The notes under the pieces: model-generated
Told to the model about the DNA's origin: nothing
Databases searched by the model: none
The model's input: the letters and a program-made list of their open reading frames with translations, nothing else
Source of the DNA: Smallanthus sonchifolius
Lineage: Eukaryota; Streptophyta; Magnoliopsida; Asterales; Asteraceae
Reading direction: 5' to 3'
Assembly (NCBI GenBank): GCA_023525975.1
Contig: CM042034.1
Location: forward strand, 9,369,501 to 9,433,500
Length of the DNA: 64,000 nt
In this document: one piece after another, positions 1-13,018 of the stretch
Layout: the number at the start of each line of letters is the position of its first letter
Numbering within the stretch: position 1 is the first letter of the stretch
Translations under genes and position numbers: made by a program

Positions 1-461
1 CATGAACCGAACGCGAGACACAGGAAGCGCCGAGGCTGGCCGAAAACGGGACACATCGGGGCAGGGTCTTTTCCTTCGTTTTGGTCGCTAGCTCCCTTGG
101 GAGAAAAGCAAAACCGAATTGTTAAGTTTTTTTTAATAAAAAATAGGATTATTATATATATATAATAATTATAAACTCTATTAATTGTTTCTGGGCCCAA
201 AGTCCAATACGAAATAAAAAACTTGTACCCATTTAATTGTTTTAATGAAAGATTAAAACAATATATATACATAATTATTATTTATAGACTAGTACAAATA
301 ATAATTCCCGTCTAACGAATATATATAAAATATATCGTCTCGCTAACAGTTCGTAATTACCAGTTACGCAGATTAAGTGGATTTAATGTTCGTTGCCCTA
401 GGTGTAACTCTTACGGGTTATAGCTCGGTCAGCCGCGTTATCCATCGGGTCGGTCCATAAA
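1..461. other. unassigned left flank, probably retroelement sequence
   Basis: No credible ORF is seen. The first 120 bases are GC-richer, followed by AT-rich sequence with TATATA runs. It lies directly upstream of a copia protease segment, where a copia gag would be expected, but I cannot read a Gag here. Another inserted LTR is the likeliest explanation; I could not find its ends. Confidence 0.3.
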
Positions 462-561
462 ATCCAACAACAACACCATTAATGTTTGATAGTGGGGCAT
501 CTCATCATGCTACACACGACCGGTCATTTTTGCGCAACCTCTCAGAATATGGCGGGCCTGA
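462..561 (+). pseudogene. Ty1/copia Gag-Pol, protease fragment (left part of split element)
   Basis: A reading frame runs through the aspartic protease motif DSGASHH (488-508) and on to the junction at 561. This is the copia form of the retropepsin active site. The frame stops at base 2 of a codon at 561 and resumes at 20635 after one copy of the CCTGA duplication is removed, with the expected downstream protease text (LGNGKTL). This is therefore the same element as 20630-24108, separated by 20 kb of later insertion. Gag is not recognisable upstream, so the element is incomplete or interrupted again. Confidence 0.8.
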
Positions 562-2611
562 TGTCACACCCCAACCGACGGCGGATTATACGTCGGGGCG
601 GACGCGGTTGTTCAATAGCACAAGGTTGACTATTAAAGTTTCGATATTTCATTAAATAATAATTTAAGATTCAATACAAGGAATATAACAAGAAATACAA
701 CGTTTAATTTATAAGTAGACTAGGTCCAAAAGCATCCTATGTGATCACAGATAAGCCTCATGATGTAGAACCTGAAACATTTGAAAGAATCTGTCAACTA
801 CAAAATAGTTGGTGAGATACAAAGGTTTTGACACAGTTTAACAAGTATTTGAAAAGTATTACAATTCACTATGTTTTGTGCATTCTATAATGTAAGTATG
901 AGTAAACAAGCATGTTAGACATTGTGCACATCAACCCTCCAACCAAGTTTAGGCATAACCCGCAGGTTACCCTTATAAGTCTCAAGTTTAAAGTTTAATG
1001 TAGTAACAAACACCAAGGGCTCCCCCCCCCGAAGGGGTCAATCAATCAAGGTGGATTGGTCAAATGCAATAGATCTATCATTGTTACTATCGGCTTGATC
1101 ACAGTTAATGAATGTGCTAGTTTTAAGTTTAATCTAAGCATACAAGTCTCAAGTTTAACATAAGAATAAACACGTAGTCATAGTTGTACAAGAATTGTAT
1201 AAGTTTAAGAATTGTGAACATGTTTCACCCCAAAAGTATAAAAGGAAAAAGGGGCTAAGTATACTCACTTGGTTTGATGAAAAGTGTCCAACAAAGATTA
1301 AGTGTAGCAAGACTTTGAGGGAGAGTATCCTCACAATAAGCCTAAGAATACAAGTCTAAAGTTTCAAGCATGATCCTATAAGTCTATGGCAACGATTTGG
1401 GATTTCAAGATTGACTAGGGTTCCAAACGGGTGACGGGTTGGTTGTGTTCATGACGTTTTAAATCAAGTTTAAAACAAAGGTTTTTGAATGAATGATTCA
1501 AGACTTATGTATCAAAGTTTAAATAAGTTTATAGCATAAAATGATTTAGTAAGATCATTATTCAAAAGTTTCACAATTATTACATCCAGTTGGTAATAAT
1601 AATTAAGATAGTTTTCTAAGTAATTGTACATATTGCAAGGATAAACAAATAGTCTTTAGATTATAAGTTTATAAATTATAAAGTTTCTTAGGTATTAAAA
1701 ATGAAGTTTGTAAGTTTGAAATGTTTAAAGTTTCTATTTAAGATTTATAGGGTTTATAAATTTAGGATAAATGATAAACGATTTTCTATCTTTATAAAGT
1801 TTATAGATTCATAGGTTTTCTAGTTTTAAATAAACGATTGTTTATTTACTTTTCTTGTTTTAAAATAGATATACAAGTAGCCTCGATTTAGATCCCTAAT
1901 AATTTACAAAAGATTATAATTTTATGTTTTCTAAGTAGTGTACAAATTTTATAAGTTTTACTTATAAAATTTATATAAATTATTTATTTAAAGTTTTGAA
2001 TAGAAAACAATTAAAGTTTTTATGTTAGATTAAAGTTTCAAGTTTTATAAATTATTTTCTGTTTAATAAATAAGTTTAATAAAGTCTTATAAATGTTTTT
2101 TTTTTTTGTATAATTTTTAAACCTTTAAAACTATTTTTTAAAGGATAAAACATTATAGATTTTAACCAATTTTAATTAAATACAATAGCCCTGTTATGCA
2201 AAAATGTAAAAAGAATTCATTTTTATGATTATAACAGTTTATTAAAATTTATAAAAATTATTAGAATTTTTAAAATCGTGTAAAAAGCAATCAGAAAAAT
2301 TAAGAACAAAAATGTGGCGCGCCTGGGTCGAACCCGGGTCACTGACCGGGTCACCAACACACTCGCACAGCAACCAGCCCGACTACGGGTTCGTTGAGTT
2401 ATAATGCGGAAAAGAATTTGATAACCACAATCTCAAATCGACCCAAATTCCCTATGAACCCTAGAATTTTGATTTGCCAAATACACTTCGAATTGCCCTA
2501 TGTTAATGGAATTAAACAGAGGGCTTTCGATCTACAGGGTATAGCGATCGTGTTAGTCACAAGAATTACCTGAAAAGATGGAGAAACGGGTGAGAACGGG
2601 TCCGGGGTGGT

Positions 2612-4919
2612 TGTAACCTTTCTGATTTTCATGTTTTCCTATTTAATCTATGCCGTGCAATAAAAGACGATTCCGATTCCAATTTTTACGATCATTGTTT
2701 CATGTTCAATAACAAGCATACACGCGTTTATTATATTACAATATTAACTAAAACCATCTTACAAACCTCAAGGACCAAACTTGACAAAAACTCAAAACAA
2801 CATCAATATTACAAAACTACAAGGACTAGTCTTGAAATTCCCGAAAACCTACACAAGCACGGTCGCGCTTAGTCCTAAGCACGGTCGCGCTTGTGCCACA
2901 ACCACGGTCGTGCTTAACTTTAAGCACGGTCGCGCCTGAGATACAGTTTGACTCTGCAAAGTCAAACCGACACAAATCTTGTCCAAAAATAGATTTAAAC
3001 GAGTTTTAGAAATCGCGATACTTGTAGAATAAGTTATTCGACCAATTAAGCCTAAAACCCGACCAAATACACGTCAAATCGTCCGAATTCGCGTACCTTT
3101 AAACCAACTTCCTTTTTAAATCAAATCTCGTAATTAAGACCAAATCAAGACAAATCAAACCACGATACAGACTTCGTACGACTCCTATAAACATTCCACA
3201 ACTCTCAATTCGTCTAAACATCGTCCCAAATCCTCTGTCGATCTCCTAAAAGCCGCGATATTCCTCCCGTAGCCGTCTGCACTTATTGCCCGATCTAAAC
3301 AGGTAAGTAGTAGTCCAACTTGTTCGTTTCTCCATCCTAAACAAAAGCCCTAAATCAATTCAGAAGATTAATACACGATTAAACTGATTCGAATCTAAGT
3401 TTTTGAAAATAAATGGTTTTAATCGAACTACACGATAAACACGTTATAAATCCAATTAAATGGTGTGATTGGATTCGCCAACACTTGTTTAATGAAAACC
3501 CTATGAATCCAACAGATTTTAATATAAGAACAATCGAAATTGCTTCTGGAATCGACCAGACACGGTCGCGCTGTCCTACGAGCGCGGTCGTGCCTGAGCA
3601 AGCACAGTCGTGCCCCGAGAGAGGCCCGGTCGTGGTTGCCGATCAAACCAAGTCCTGACCTAGGCGCGGTCATGCCGGATACGAGCACGGTCGTGTCTCG
3701 TAAACAGACCCTTTTGTAACCTTCTGACTCGACCACGGGCGCGCTTCAGACCACCACGGTCACGCCCGTTGACGAGCGCGGTCGTGCCTTATACGAGCAC
3801 GGTCGTGTTCTATTTCAAACAGAATCTTAATTTTAACCAATTTAATATATATTATATTCTAATGTTATAAAGAGTATTATTTTATAAAATATCCAGAACC
3901 AGTTATCGTTTAACAAAGATCGACTATTTAATTTTTCTTTAAATTAAAATCAATAAAATATTACAAAGTTTATATGATTATTTTTATAAACAACAATGTA
4001 TTCTATACGTTTTGTCCTTAACAAATAGTATTTATTTAAACTTATATTTAAATAAATAATAAACAAAATAGTTATTATTTTATCTAAACAAACCTTAAAC
4101 TTAATCCACTTCCAACACCGAATAAACGCAACTCAATAATACATAATCGTATACATTGTTCATTAGGTCGAACTTAGCGATCTACAACACACCGCCATTA
4201 CATACTTGCTTGTGTGATCTACACTCTACATAACATGTGAGTTTACATAGCCCCCTTTTCAACTATTTACAACTTTTGGGGTGGAACATGCGTTCTATTA
4301 CTATGTTTTCAATTATACACGAATACAGTTTCCATCCTACATACATGTATGCAATTCTGTGCTTTATGCTTGAGTGCTAGGTGTGTAGACTATATACGCT
4401 ATTCACAATCATTAACTATTAGCCGACAGTATACAGTGATAGTACTATTGAGTCTGACAAACCCACCCAGGTAGGGTGACTGTTGCTGACAACACGATTT
4501 GATTTCAGTTACAAAGGTTTGATTGAATACACAGGTCACACGATGGTTTCTCTCCATAAATGCCTTTATTGACATGTTTTGTATGAACTGTATGCACACA
4601 TCACGTTTTTGCTATCACACAACAAAACCTATGTAATCTCACCAACTTTTTAGTTGACCCTGTTTTAACCATGTTTCAGGTACCAATGTTTGAAGTGATC
4701 AGGACATGCTACACATAGGATTTTTGGACCTAGAATTCAATTAAACCAGTTTATTCTATGTAATTTACATTTTTGTTTTGTGGATTGTTTGTGTTTTGAT
4801 TGAACTTATTGATTGCAATGAAAACAATTATTAAATATTCAAACTTTAGCAAACCATGAGCAATGAACAGTCTGCACGCTTCACGCCCCGACGTTTTCGC
4901 CGTCGGTTGGGGTGTGACA
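2612..4919 (+). repeat. gypsy LTR, left copy
   Basis: Begins TGTAACCTTTC and ends GGGGTGTGACA, the expected TG...CA form. It is followed two bases later by a tRNA-Met primer-binding site, so it is a functional-type 5' LTR. Against the other two LTRs it carries the majority base at both variable sites seen (C at 4768, T at 4897). ORFs of 66-102 codons inside it recur in all three LTRs and resemble no known protein. At 2308 bp it is long, as is usual for the Tekay lineage. Confidence 0.92.
2858..3810 (+). repeat. periodic CACGGTCGYGC motif arrays in each LTR
   Basis: Fourteen degenerate copies start at 2858, 2880, 2903, 2925 (array 1) and 3561, 3583, 3603, 3625, 3665, 3686, 3734, 3755, 3777, 3798 (array 2). 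Spacing is 20-23 bp or about twice that. The same arrays recur 7487 and 14974 bp to the right in the other LTRs. The consensus GCACG-GT-CGTGC is a dyad with 5-bp arms, and it is CpG-rich inside an otherwise AT-rich LTR. The copies look like remnants of a 21-22-bp tandem repeat with only the core conserved. Promoter, enhancer or silencing-target roles are possible; none is shown. Confidence 0.8.
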
Positions 4920-4922
4920 GAT

Positions 4923-4934
4923 TGGTATCAGAGC
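4923..4934 (+). other. primer-binding site, initiator tRNA-Met (unit 1)
   Basis: TGGTATCAGAGC three bases after the LTR end is complementary to the 3' end of plant initiator tRNA-Met and primes minus-strand DNA synthesis. The leader from here to the Gag start at 5532 has no conserved ORF. Confidence 0.9.
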
Positions 4935-5531
4935 CTTGGTTATAGGGAATTAGGTTATTAGACACCTTTGACCTAGACTATAACTTTAGGATACCCACTT
5001 ATGCCATGCTTCATGATTTACATGCTATGTGCTACATGCTATGTGATATATGCTAAATGTTTTATATGTATATATAAATAACAACATAAATAAACAATAT
5101 CCCTACCCACATCCTAAGCCACATATCCTTCTTGCCTGCTTCCATGTCATCATCAACATAGCTTGGTCTATAAAATTTTCTTTTACACCCGTTAAGGTTT
5201 TTAGACTTTGTTTAATTGTTAAAGGACACGTGCAATCTGGAAGAGTGACACCTGTATTCTGGGTTTTCTGTCTAGGAAAGTATTTCATATAAATCCCAAT
5301 CAACCGAGGGATCCGTATGCTTTCCTGGGAATTCCTGGGATGAGTGTTTACTTATAGGCTAAAGCACGTCTCCTTGATAATTATATAAGTCTAAATTAAC
5401 CTTAATATGTCATAGTACTCGAGTGATTATGTCACTATTTGAGTACAATCCGAACTATGAACTACTTATATCTATTTATCCTATTTGATTCAAGAAATTC
5501 TCACAACTCTAATTGTGTCTAAATCTGTAGA

Positions 5532-8500
5532 ATGCCTCCCCGTCGTGACAACAGCAACAACAGCAATAACACTGACCTGGCTGCTCTACTCACACAGCTG
5601 GTAAATCAAATTACCCAAGCCAACAACAACACTAATGGCCATGCTAGTGGGAGTGCTAACACTGGAGGTGGTGGTGGTGCCAACCCGCCACAATGCACCT
5701 TCAAACACTTCAACTCCTGCAATCCCCTCAAATTCTATGGTAACGAAGGAGCCACGGGACTCCTTCAATGGTTTGAAAGCATTGAGAGCACTTTTCTCAA
5801 TAGCGACTGTCCCGACAACCTCCGTGTTCGTCATGCTACTAGTGTCTTTCAAAAAAGGGCGCTTACTTGGTGGAATGGTGAGAAAAGGACTAGGGGAGTG
5901 GATGTAGCAATGGCACTGCCATGAGATGAGTTGAAGAGGATCATGACTGAGGAATTCTGTCCTCGAAATGAGATGAAGAAGCTGGAAGCGGAATTTTGGG
6001 ATCTTGCTCAAGATAGTGGTGAAAGCTTAGCATACACCACCCGTTTCCACGAGCTGAGTCTACTTGTGCCACACATGGTTACACCTCTGTCTAGGTGTAT
6101 TGAAAAGTACATCGGTGGTCTACCTAGACAAATTCAAGATACTGTGGTAGGAGGAAATCCTGCTACTCTGGAGGATGCTATCCGCTTGTCAGCCACACTT
6201 ACTGACAACCATGTTAAAGCGGGTACACTTACAAGAAAGGGTGCCAAGAAACTTTCTGACACAACAACACCTCCCGCTCATGTCAAGGAAGTCCAAACTG
6301 AACCATACCGCAACACTAGGAAGAGAAAGGTCAAAAACTGTGCTGTAATCACTCCGGCTGCTCCAGTGAATCAAGTTGCACCCATGGCTCAAAACCCAAC
6401 AAAGAAACCCTATGGGGGCAACCACCCACTTTGCAACACCTGCAACTACCATCATCCTCCAAGCATACCTTGTCGCCTTTGCAACCACTGCGGGAAACAT
6501 GGCCACACAGCCAATATTTGTCGAGCCAAGGCACTTGCCAACCAAACCAACCCAGCAAATCAAGCCAATCAACAAGCAACTAACCAAGTCATCCCAGCCA
6601 TTGCAAATGGACGTGCTTGCTTTGAATGTGGCGACCCGAACCACTTCCGTAACCAGTGCCCCAGACTGGTCAATGTTAACCAAGGCGGAGCTCGTGGGCG
6701 TGCTTTCAACATCAACGCCAATGAGGCTCAGGCCAACACTGATGTGGTTAACGGTACGTTCCTTATGAATAATCGTTATGCTTCTATACTATTTGATACC
6801 GGAGCCGATAAAAGTTTTGTGTCACTAGACTTCGAACCTTTACTTGCAAAAACCCGGTCTACACTAGAGAAAACCTTTACCGTTGAGGTAGCCGATGGTA
6901 ACACCGTTACTATTGACACCATCATCCATGATTGTTCCCTAGAGTTAAATAATCACACTTTTACAATCAACCTCATACCAATGCCATTAGGGAGTTTTGA
7001 CGTCATCATAGGTATGGATTGGCTTTCAAAGCACCACGCCGAAGTCATGTGCTTTGAAAAATGCATCCGTATACCACTCCCATCTGGTGAAACATTGAAG
7101 GTCTTTGGTGAGAAACCTTGCAAAGGACTCAAACTAATGTCATGCATCACCGTCCAAAAGTATATACGAAAGAAGTGCATGGTTTTCCTAGCCCATGTTA
7201 TCCAAAAAGAAGACAAGAAGAGGAGTGTACAAGACATCCCCATCGTTCGAGATTTTCCCGAAGTCTTTCCTGATGACTTGCCCGGTCTTCCACCTGTTCG
7301 ACAAGTGGAATTTCGCATCGATCTTGTACCTGGAGCAAACCCGGTGGCTAAAGCTCCATACCGGCTTGCACTTTCCGAGATGCAAGAACTTGCAAGCCAA
7401 CTTCAAGAACTCGCCGACAAAGGTTTCATACGGCCGAGTCATTCACCGTGGGGTGCACCAGTCTTGTTTGTTAAAAAGAAGGATGGTTCATTCCGCATGT
7501 GTATTGACTATCGAGAACTCAACAAACTCACAATCAAAAACCGCTACCCTTTACCTAGGATTGACGACCTCTTCGATCAACTCCAAGGTTCTACCTACTT
7601 CTCGAAGATTGATCTTCGATCCGGTTATCATCAACTCCGTGTGCAAGAGGAGGATATTCCCAAGACCGCCTTCCGAACGAGATATGGTCACTACGAGTTC
7701 ATGGTTATGCCTTTTGGGCTAACCAATGCACCTGTTGTTTTCATGGACCTCATGAATCGCATGTGCAAACCATACCTTGATAAATTTGTTATCGTGTTCA
7801 TTGATGACATCTTGATCTATTCAAAGACTAAGGAAGATCATGAACAACACCTTAGGTTGATTTTGGATCTCTTGAAAACCGAACAGCTATACGCCAAGTT
7901 CTCCAAGTGTGATTTTTGGCTAAAGGAAGTGCAATTTTTGGGTCACGTTGTCAATGAAAAGGGAATTCACGTTGACCCCGCCAAAATTGAAGCTGTTAAG
8001 AATTGGAAAGCTCCTAAAACCCCTACCGAAGTTCGTTCGTTCCTTGGTTTAGCGGGTTATTACCGAAGGTTTATTTCTAACTTCTCCAAGATCGCTGTTC
8101 CTCTCACTGCCTTAACCCAAAAAGGTAAACCTTATGAGTGGGGACCGAAACAAGCCGAAGCCTTTCAAATTCTAAAGCAAAAGTTGTGCAATGCTCCTAT
8201 CCTCACACTTCCTGAAGGTGAAGATGATCTAGTTGTTTACTGTGATGCTTCAAACCAAGGTCTTGGTTGCGTTCTCATGCAACGAGGCAAGGTGATCGCT
8301 TATGCATCAAGACAACTCAAAATCCATGAGAAGAATTATACGACGCACGATCTTGAGTTGGGTGCTGTCGTATTTGCATTGAAGATTTGGAGACATTATC
8401 TCTATGGCACGAAATGTGTGGTGTTCACCGACCACAAAAGCCTCTAACATATCTTCAACCAAAAAGAACTCAACATGAGGCAGCGACGTTGGGTTGAACT

Positions 8501-10064
8501 CCTCAACGATTACGATTGCGAGATTCGTTATCACCCCGGCAAGGCTAATGTTGTAGCCGATGCGCTAAGCCGCAAGGAACATGTCATGCTTCAAAGTGTC
8601 AAGATCCATTCCGATATTCAAGTTCGTATTCTAGAAGCTCAACGTGTCTCGGTCACCGAGGGCAATATGTATATGGAAATGTCTTGTGGTGCTGAATTCC
8701 AACTAGAGACTAAAACCAATGGCTTGCTTTATTTTCTAGATCGTATTTGGGTTCCCGATCGTGACGATCTCCGAGCTTTCATCATGACCGAGGCACACAA
8801 GTCTCGGTATTCCATTCATCCCGGTGCGGATAAAATGTACCAAAATCTTCGTTCCCAATATTGGTGGCCTGGTATGAAGAAAGACATTGCTTTGTTCGTA
8901 GCAAAATGTCTCACATGTTCTAAAGTCAAGGCTGAGCATCAACGTCCTTCCGGTTTACTTGAACAACCGGAAATCCCCGTGTGGAAATGGGAGAATCTAG
9001 CTATGGATTTCATTACTAAACTCCCTCGCACTTCGAGCGGTTATGACAGCATTTGGGTGATCATTGACCGTCTCACTAAGTCCGCACACTTCTTGCCTAT
9101 CCGTGAAGACTATAAGGTTGAGAAGTTGGCCCGTGTTTACATTGACGAGATTGTGAGTCGTCACGGTGTTCCTTTGAACATAATCTCCGATAGAGATGCA
9201 CGTTTCACTTCCCGGTTTTGGCAATCTCTTCAAAAAGCACTTGGTACACGACTGGATCTGAGCACGGCCTACCATCCCCAAACTGATGGTCAGACCGAGC
9301 GAACAATCCAAACTCTTGAAGACATGCTGAGAGCCTGTGTCATCGACTTTGGTGGCAATTGGGATTCGCATTTGACACTTATCGAATTCTCCTACAACAA
9401 TAGTTACCACACCAGCATCAACATGGCTCCGTTTGAAGCTCTCTACGGTCGTAAGTGTCGTTCTCCCATCTGTTGGAACGAGATTGGTGAAGCACAAATC
9501 ACCGGTCCCGAGTTAATTCAAGAAACCTCCGACAAGATTATTCAAATCCGTGACAGCATTCGAGTTGCGAGGAGTCAGCAAAAGAGCTATGCCGACAAAC
9601 GACGCAAACCCTTGGAATTCCAAGTCGGTGACCTTGTACTTCTAAAGGTGTCTCCTTGGAAGGGGGTGATCCGTTTTGGGAAGAAAGGCAAGCTAGCACC
9701 TCGCTATGTGGGACCATTCAAGATCCTCGAAAGGATTGGGAAAGTGGCTTACCAGCTCGAGTTACCTCCATCACTTGGCAACGTACATCCTACATTTCAT
9801 GTATCCAACCTCAAGAAGTGTCTTGCTGATGAGAACCTCCATATACCTCTTGATGATGTGCGCATTGATGAGACGATGCACTTCGTTGAGAAACCAGTCG
9901 AGATTATGGATCGTGAGATAAAACAACTCAAGCGCAGCCGTATTCCTATTGTCAAGGTTCGTTGGGAATCTAAACGAGGACCCGAGTTTACTTGGGAACG
10001 AGAAGACCAAATGAAGCTCAAGTACCCACATCTTTTTGCTGAAGCAGTAGCCTCAACCAGTTGA
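5532..10064 (+). pseudogene. gypsy Gag-Pol polyprotein, unit 1, two in-frame stops
   Basis: One frame of 1511 codons begins MPPRRD at 5532. In order: Gag; two CCHC zinc knuckles (residues about 317 and 363: CNHCGKHGHTANIC and CFECGDPNHFRNQC); protease FDTGADKSF (about 422); reverse transcriptase with FIDDILIY (about 758); RNase H with an active Asp near 905; integrase with its HHCC zinc finger and a D,D35E triad (about 1159, 1220, 1256); and a C-terminal chromodomain-like segment just before the stop. Two stops interrupt it: TGA at 5922-5924, where a conserved Trp is expected, and TAA at 8445-8447 in RNase H (DHKSL then stop), where Gln is expected. No frameshift is seen. The single frame without a gag/pol shift fits chromoviruses. 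With these stops the copy cannot make full-length Pol unless they are read through. Confidence 0.93.
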
Positions 10065-10086
10065 ATTTCGGGACGAAATTCCCTCA

Positions 10087-10098
10087 ACATGGGGATAC
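10087..10098 (+). other. polypurine tract, unit 1
   Basis: A short purine-rich run containing GGGGATA ends directly at the TG of the next LTR. This is the plus-strand primer position. The same bases recur at 17574-17585 before the third LTR. Confidence 0.65.
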
Positions 10099-12406
10099 TG
10101 TAACCTTTCTGATTTTCATGTTTTCCTATTTAATCTATGCCGTGCAATAAAAGACGATTCCGATTCCAATTTTTACGATCATTGTTTCATGTTCAATAAC
10201 AAGCATACACGCGTTTATTATATTACAATATTAACTAAAACCATCTTACAAACCTCAAGGACCAAACTTGACAAAAACTCAAAACAACATCAATATTACA
10301 AAACTACAAGGACTAGTCTTGAAATTCCCGAAAACCTACACAAGCACGGTCGCGCTTAGTCCTAAGCACGGTCGCGCTTGTGCCACAACCACGGTCGTGC
10401 TTAACTTTAAGCACGGTCGCGCCTGAGATACAGTTTGACTCTGCAAAGTCAAACCGACACAAATCTTGTCCAAAAATAGATTTAAACGAGTTTTAGAAAT
10501 CGCGATACTTGTAGAATAAGTTATTCGACCAATTAAGCCTAAAACCCGACCAAATACACGTCAAATCGTCCGAATTCGCGTACCTTTAAACCAACTTCCT
10601 TTTTAAATCAAATCTCGTAATTAAGACCAAATCAAGACAAATCAAACCACGATACAGACTTCGTACGACTCCTATAAACATTCCACAACTCTCAATTCGT
10701 CTAAACATCGTCCCAAATCCTCTGTCGATCTCCTAAAAGCCGCGATATTCCTCCCGTAGCCGTCTGCACTTATTGCCCGATCTAAACAGGTAAGTAGTAG
10801 TCCAACTTGTTCGTTTCTCCATCCTAAACAAAAGCCCTAAATCAATTCAGAAGATTAATACACGATTAAACTGATTCGAATCTAAGTTTTTGAAAATAAA
10901 TGGTTTTAATCGAACTACACGATAAACACGTTATAAATCCAATTAAATGGTGTGATTGGATTCGCCAACACTTGTTTAATGAAAACCCTATGAATCCAAC
11001 AGATTTTAATATAAGAACAATCGAAATTGCTTCTGGAATCGACCAGACACGGTCGCGCTGTCCTACGAGCGCGGTCGTGCCTGAGCAAGCACAGTCGTGC
11101 CCCGAGAGAGGCCCGGTCGTGGTTGCCGATCAAACCAAGTCCTGACCTAGGCGCGGTCATGCCGGATACGAGCACGGTCGTGTCTCGTAAACAGACCCTT
11201 TTGTAACCTTCTGACTCGACCACGGGCGCGCTTCAGACCACCACGGTCACGCCCGTTGACGAGCGCGGTCGTGCCTTATACGAGCACGGTCGTGTTCTAT
11301 TTCAAACAGAATCTTAATTTTAACCAATTTAATATATATTATATTCTAATGTTATAAAGAGTATTATTTTATAAAATATCCAGAACCAGTTATCGTTTAA
11401 CAAAGATCGACTATTTAATTTTTCTTTAAATTAAAATCAATAAAATATTACAAAGTTTATATGATTATTTTTATAAACAACAATGTATTCTATACGTTTT
11501 GTCCTTAACAAATAGTATTTATTTAAACTTATATTTAAATAAATAATAAACAAAATAGTTATTATTTTATCTAAACAAACCTTAAACTTAATCCACTTCC
11601 AACACCGAATAAACGCAACTCAATAATACATAATCGTATACATTGTTCATTAGGTCGAACTTAGCGATCTACAACACACCGCCATTACATACTTGCTTGT
11701 GTGATCTACACTCTACATAACATGTGAGTTTACATAGCCCCCTTTTCAACTATTTACAACTTTTGGGGTGGAACATGCGTTCTATTACTATGTTTTCAAT
11801 TATACACGAATACAGTTTCCATCCTACATACATGTATGCAATTCTGTGCTTTATGCTTGAGTGCTAGGTGTGTAGACTATATACGCTATTCACAATCATT
11901 AACTATTAGCCGACAGTATACAGTGATAGTACTATTGAGTCTGACAAACCCACCCAGGTAGGGTGACTGTTGCTGACAACACGATTTGATTTCAGTTACA
12001 AAGGTTTGATTGAATACACAGGTCACACGATGGTTTCTCTCCATAAATGCCTTTATTGACATGTTTTGTATGAACTGTATGCACACATCACGTTTTTGCT
12101 ATCACACAACAAAACCTATGTAATCTCACCAACTTTTTAGTTGACCCTGTTTTAACCATGTTTCAGGTACCAATGTTTGAAGTGATCAGGACATGCTACA
12201 CATAGGATTTTTGGACCTAGAATTCAATTAAACCAGTTTATTCTATGTAATTTATATTTTTGTTTTGTGGATTGTTTGTGTTTTGATTGAACTTATTGAT
12301 TGCAATGAAAACAATTATTAAATATTCAAACTTTAGCAAACCATGAGCAATGAACAGTCTGCACGCTTCACGCCCCGACGTTTTCGCCGTCGGTTGGGGT
12401 GTGACA
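10099..12406 (+). repeat. gypsy LTR, central shared copy
   Basis: Serves as 3' LTR of the first unit and 5' LTR of the second: it is preceded by a polypurine tract (10087-10098) and followed by a primer-binding site (12410-12421). It differs from the left LTR at one base seen (T at 12255 instead of C). At 12384 it has the left-LTR base, as expected if its right part comes from a 5' LTR in an unequal crossover. Confidence 0.92.
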
Positions 12407-12409
12407 GAT

Positions 12410-12421
12410 TGGTATCAGAGC
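12410..12421 (+). other. primer-binding site, initiator tRNA-Met (unit 2)
   Basis: Same TGGTATCAGAGC at the same offset after the central LTR, so the second unit also keeps its 5' priming signal. Confidence 0.9.
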
Positions 12422-13018
12422 CTTGGTTATAGGGAATTAGGTTATTAGACACCTTTGACCTAGACTATAACTTTAGGATACCCACTTATGCCATGCTTCA
12501 TGATTTACATGCTATGTGCTACATGCTATGTGATATATGCTAAATGTTTTATATGTATATATAAATAACAACATAAATAAACAATATCCCTACCCACATC
12601 CTAAGCCACATATCCTTCTTGCCTGCTTCCATGTCATCATCAACATAGCTTGGTCTATAAAATTTTCTTTTACACCCGTTAAGGTTTTTAGACTTTGTTT
12701 AATTGTTAAAGGACACGTGCAATCTGGAAGAGTGACACCTGTATTCTGGGTTTTCTGTCTAGGAAAGTATTTCATATAAATCCCAATCAACCGAGGGATC
12801 CGTATGCTTTCCTGGGAATTCCTGGGATGAGTGTTTACTTATAGGCTAAAGCACGTCTCCTTGATAATTATATAAGTCTAAATTAACCTTAATATGTCAT
12901 AGTACTCGAGTGATTATGTCACTATTTGAGTACAATCCGAACTATGAACTACTTATATCTATTTATCCTATTTGATTCAAGAAATTCTCACAACTCTAAT
13001 TGTGTCTAAATCTGTAGA

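Noticed and set aside
2314..2350. Possible tRNA B box (GGTTCGACCC on the minus strand)
   Set aside because: No A box or cloverleaf around it; it lies inside the solo LTR.
3413..5303. ORFs of 66-102 codons in the gypsy LTRs and leaders, repeated in all copies
   Set aside because: They recur only because the LTR and leader are repeated, overlap on opposite strands and show no family motif.
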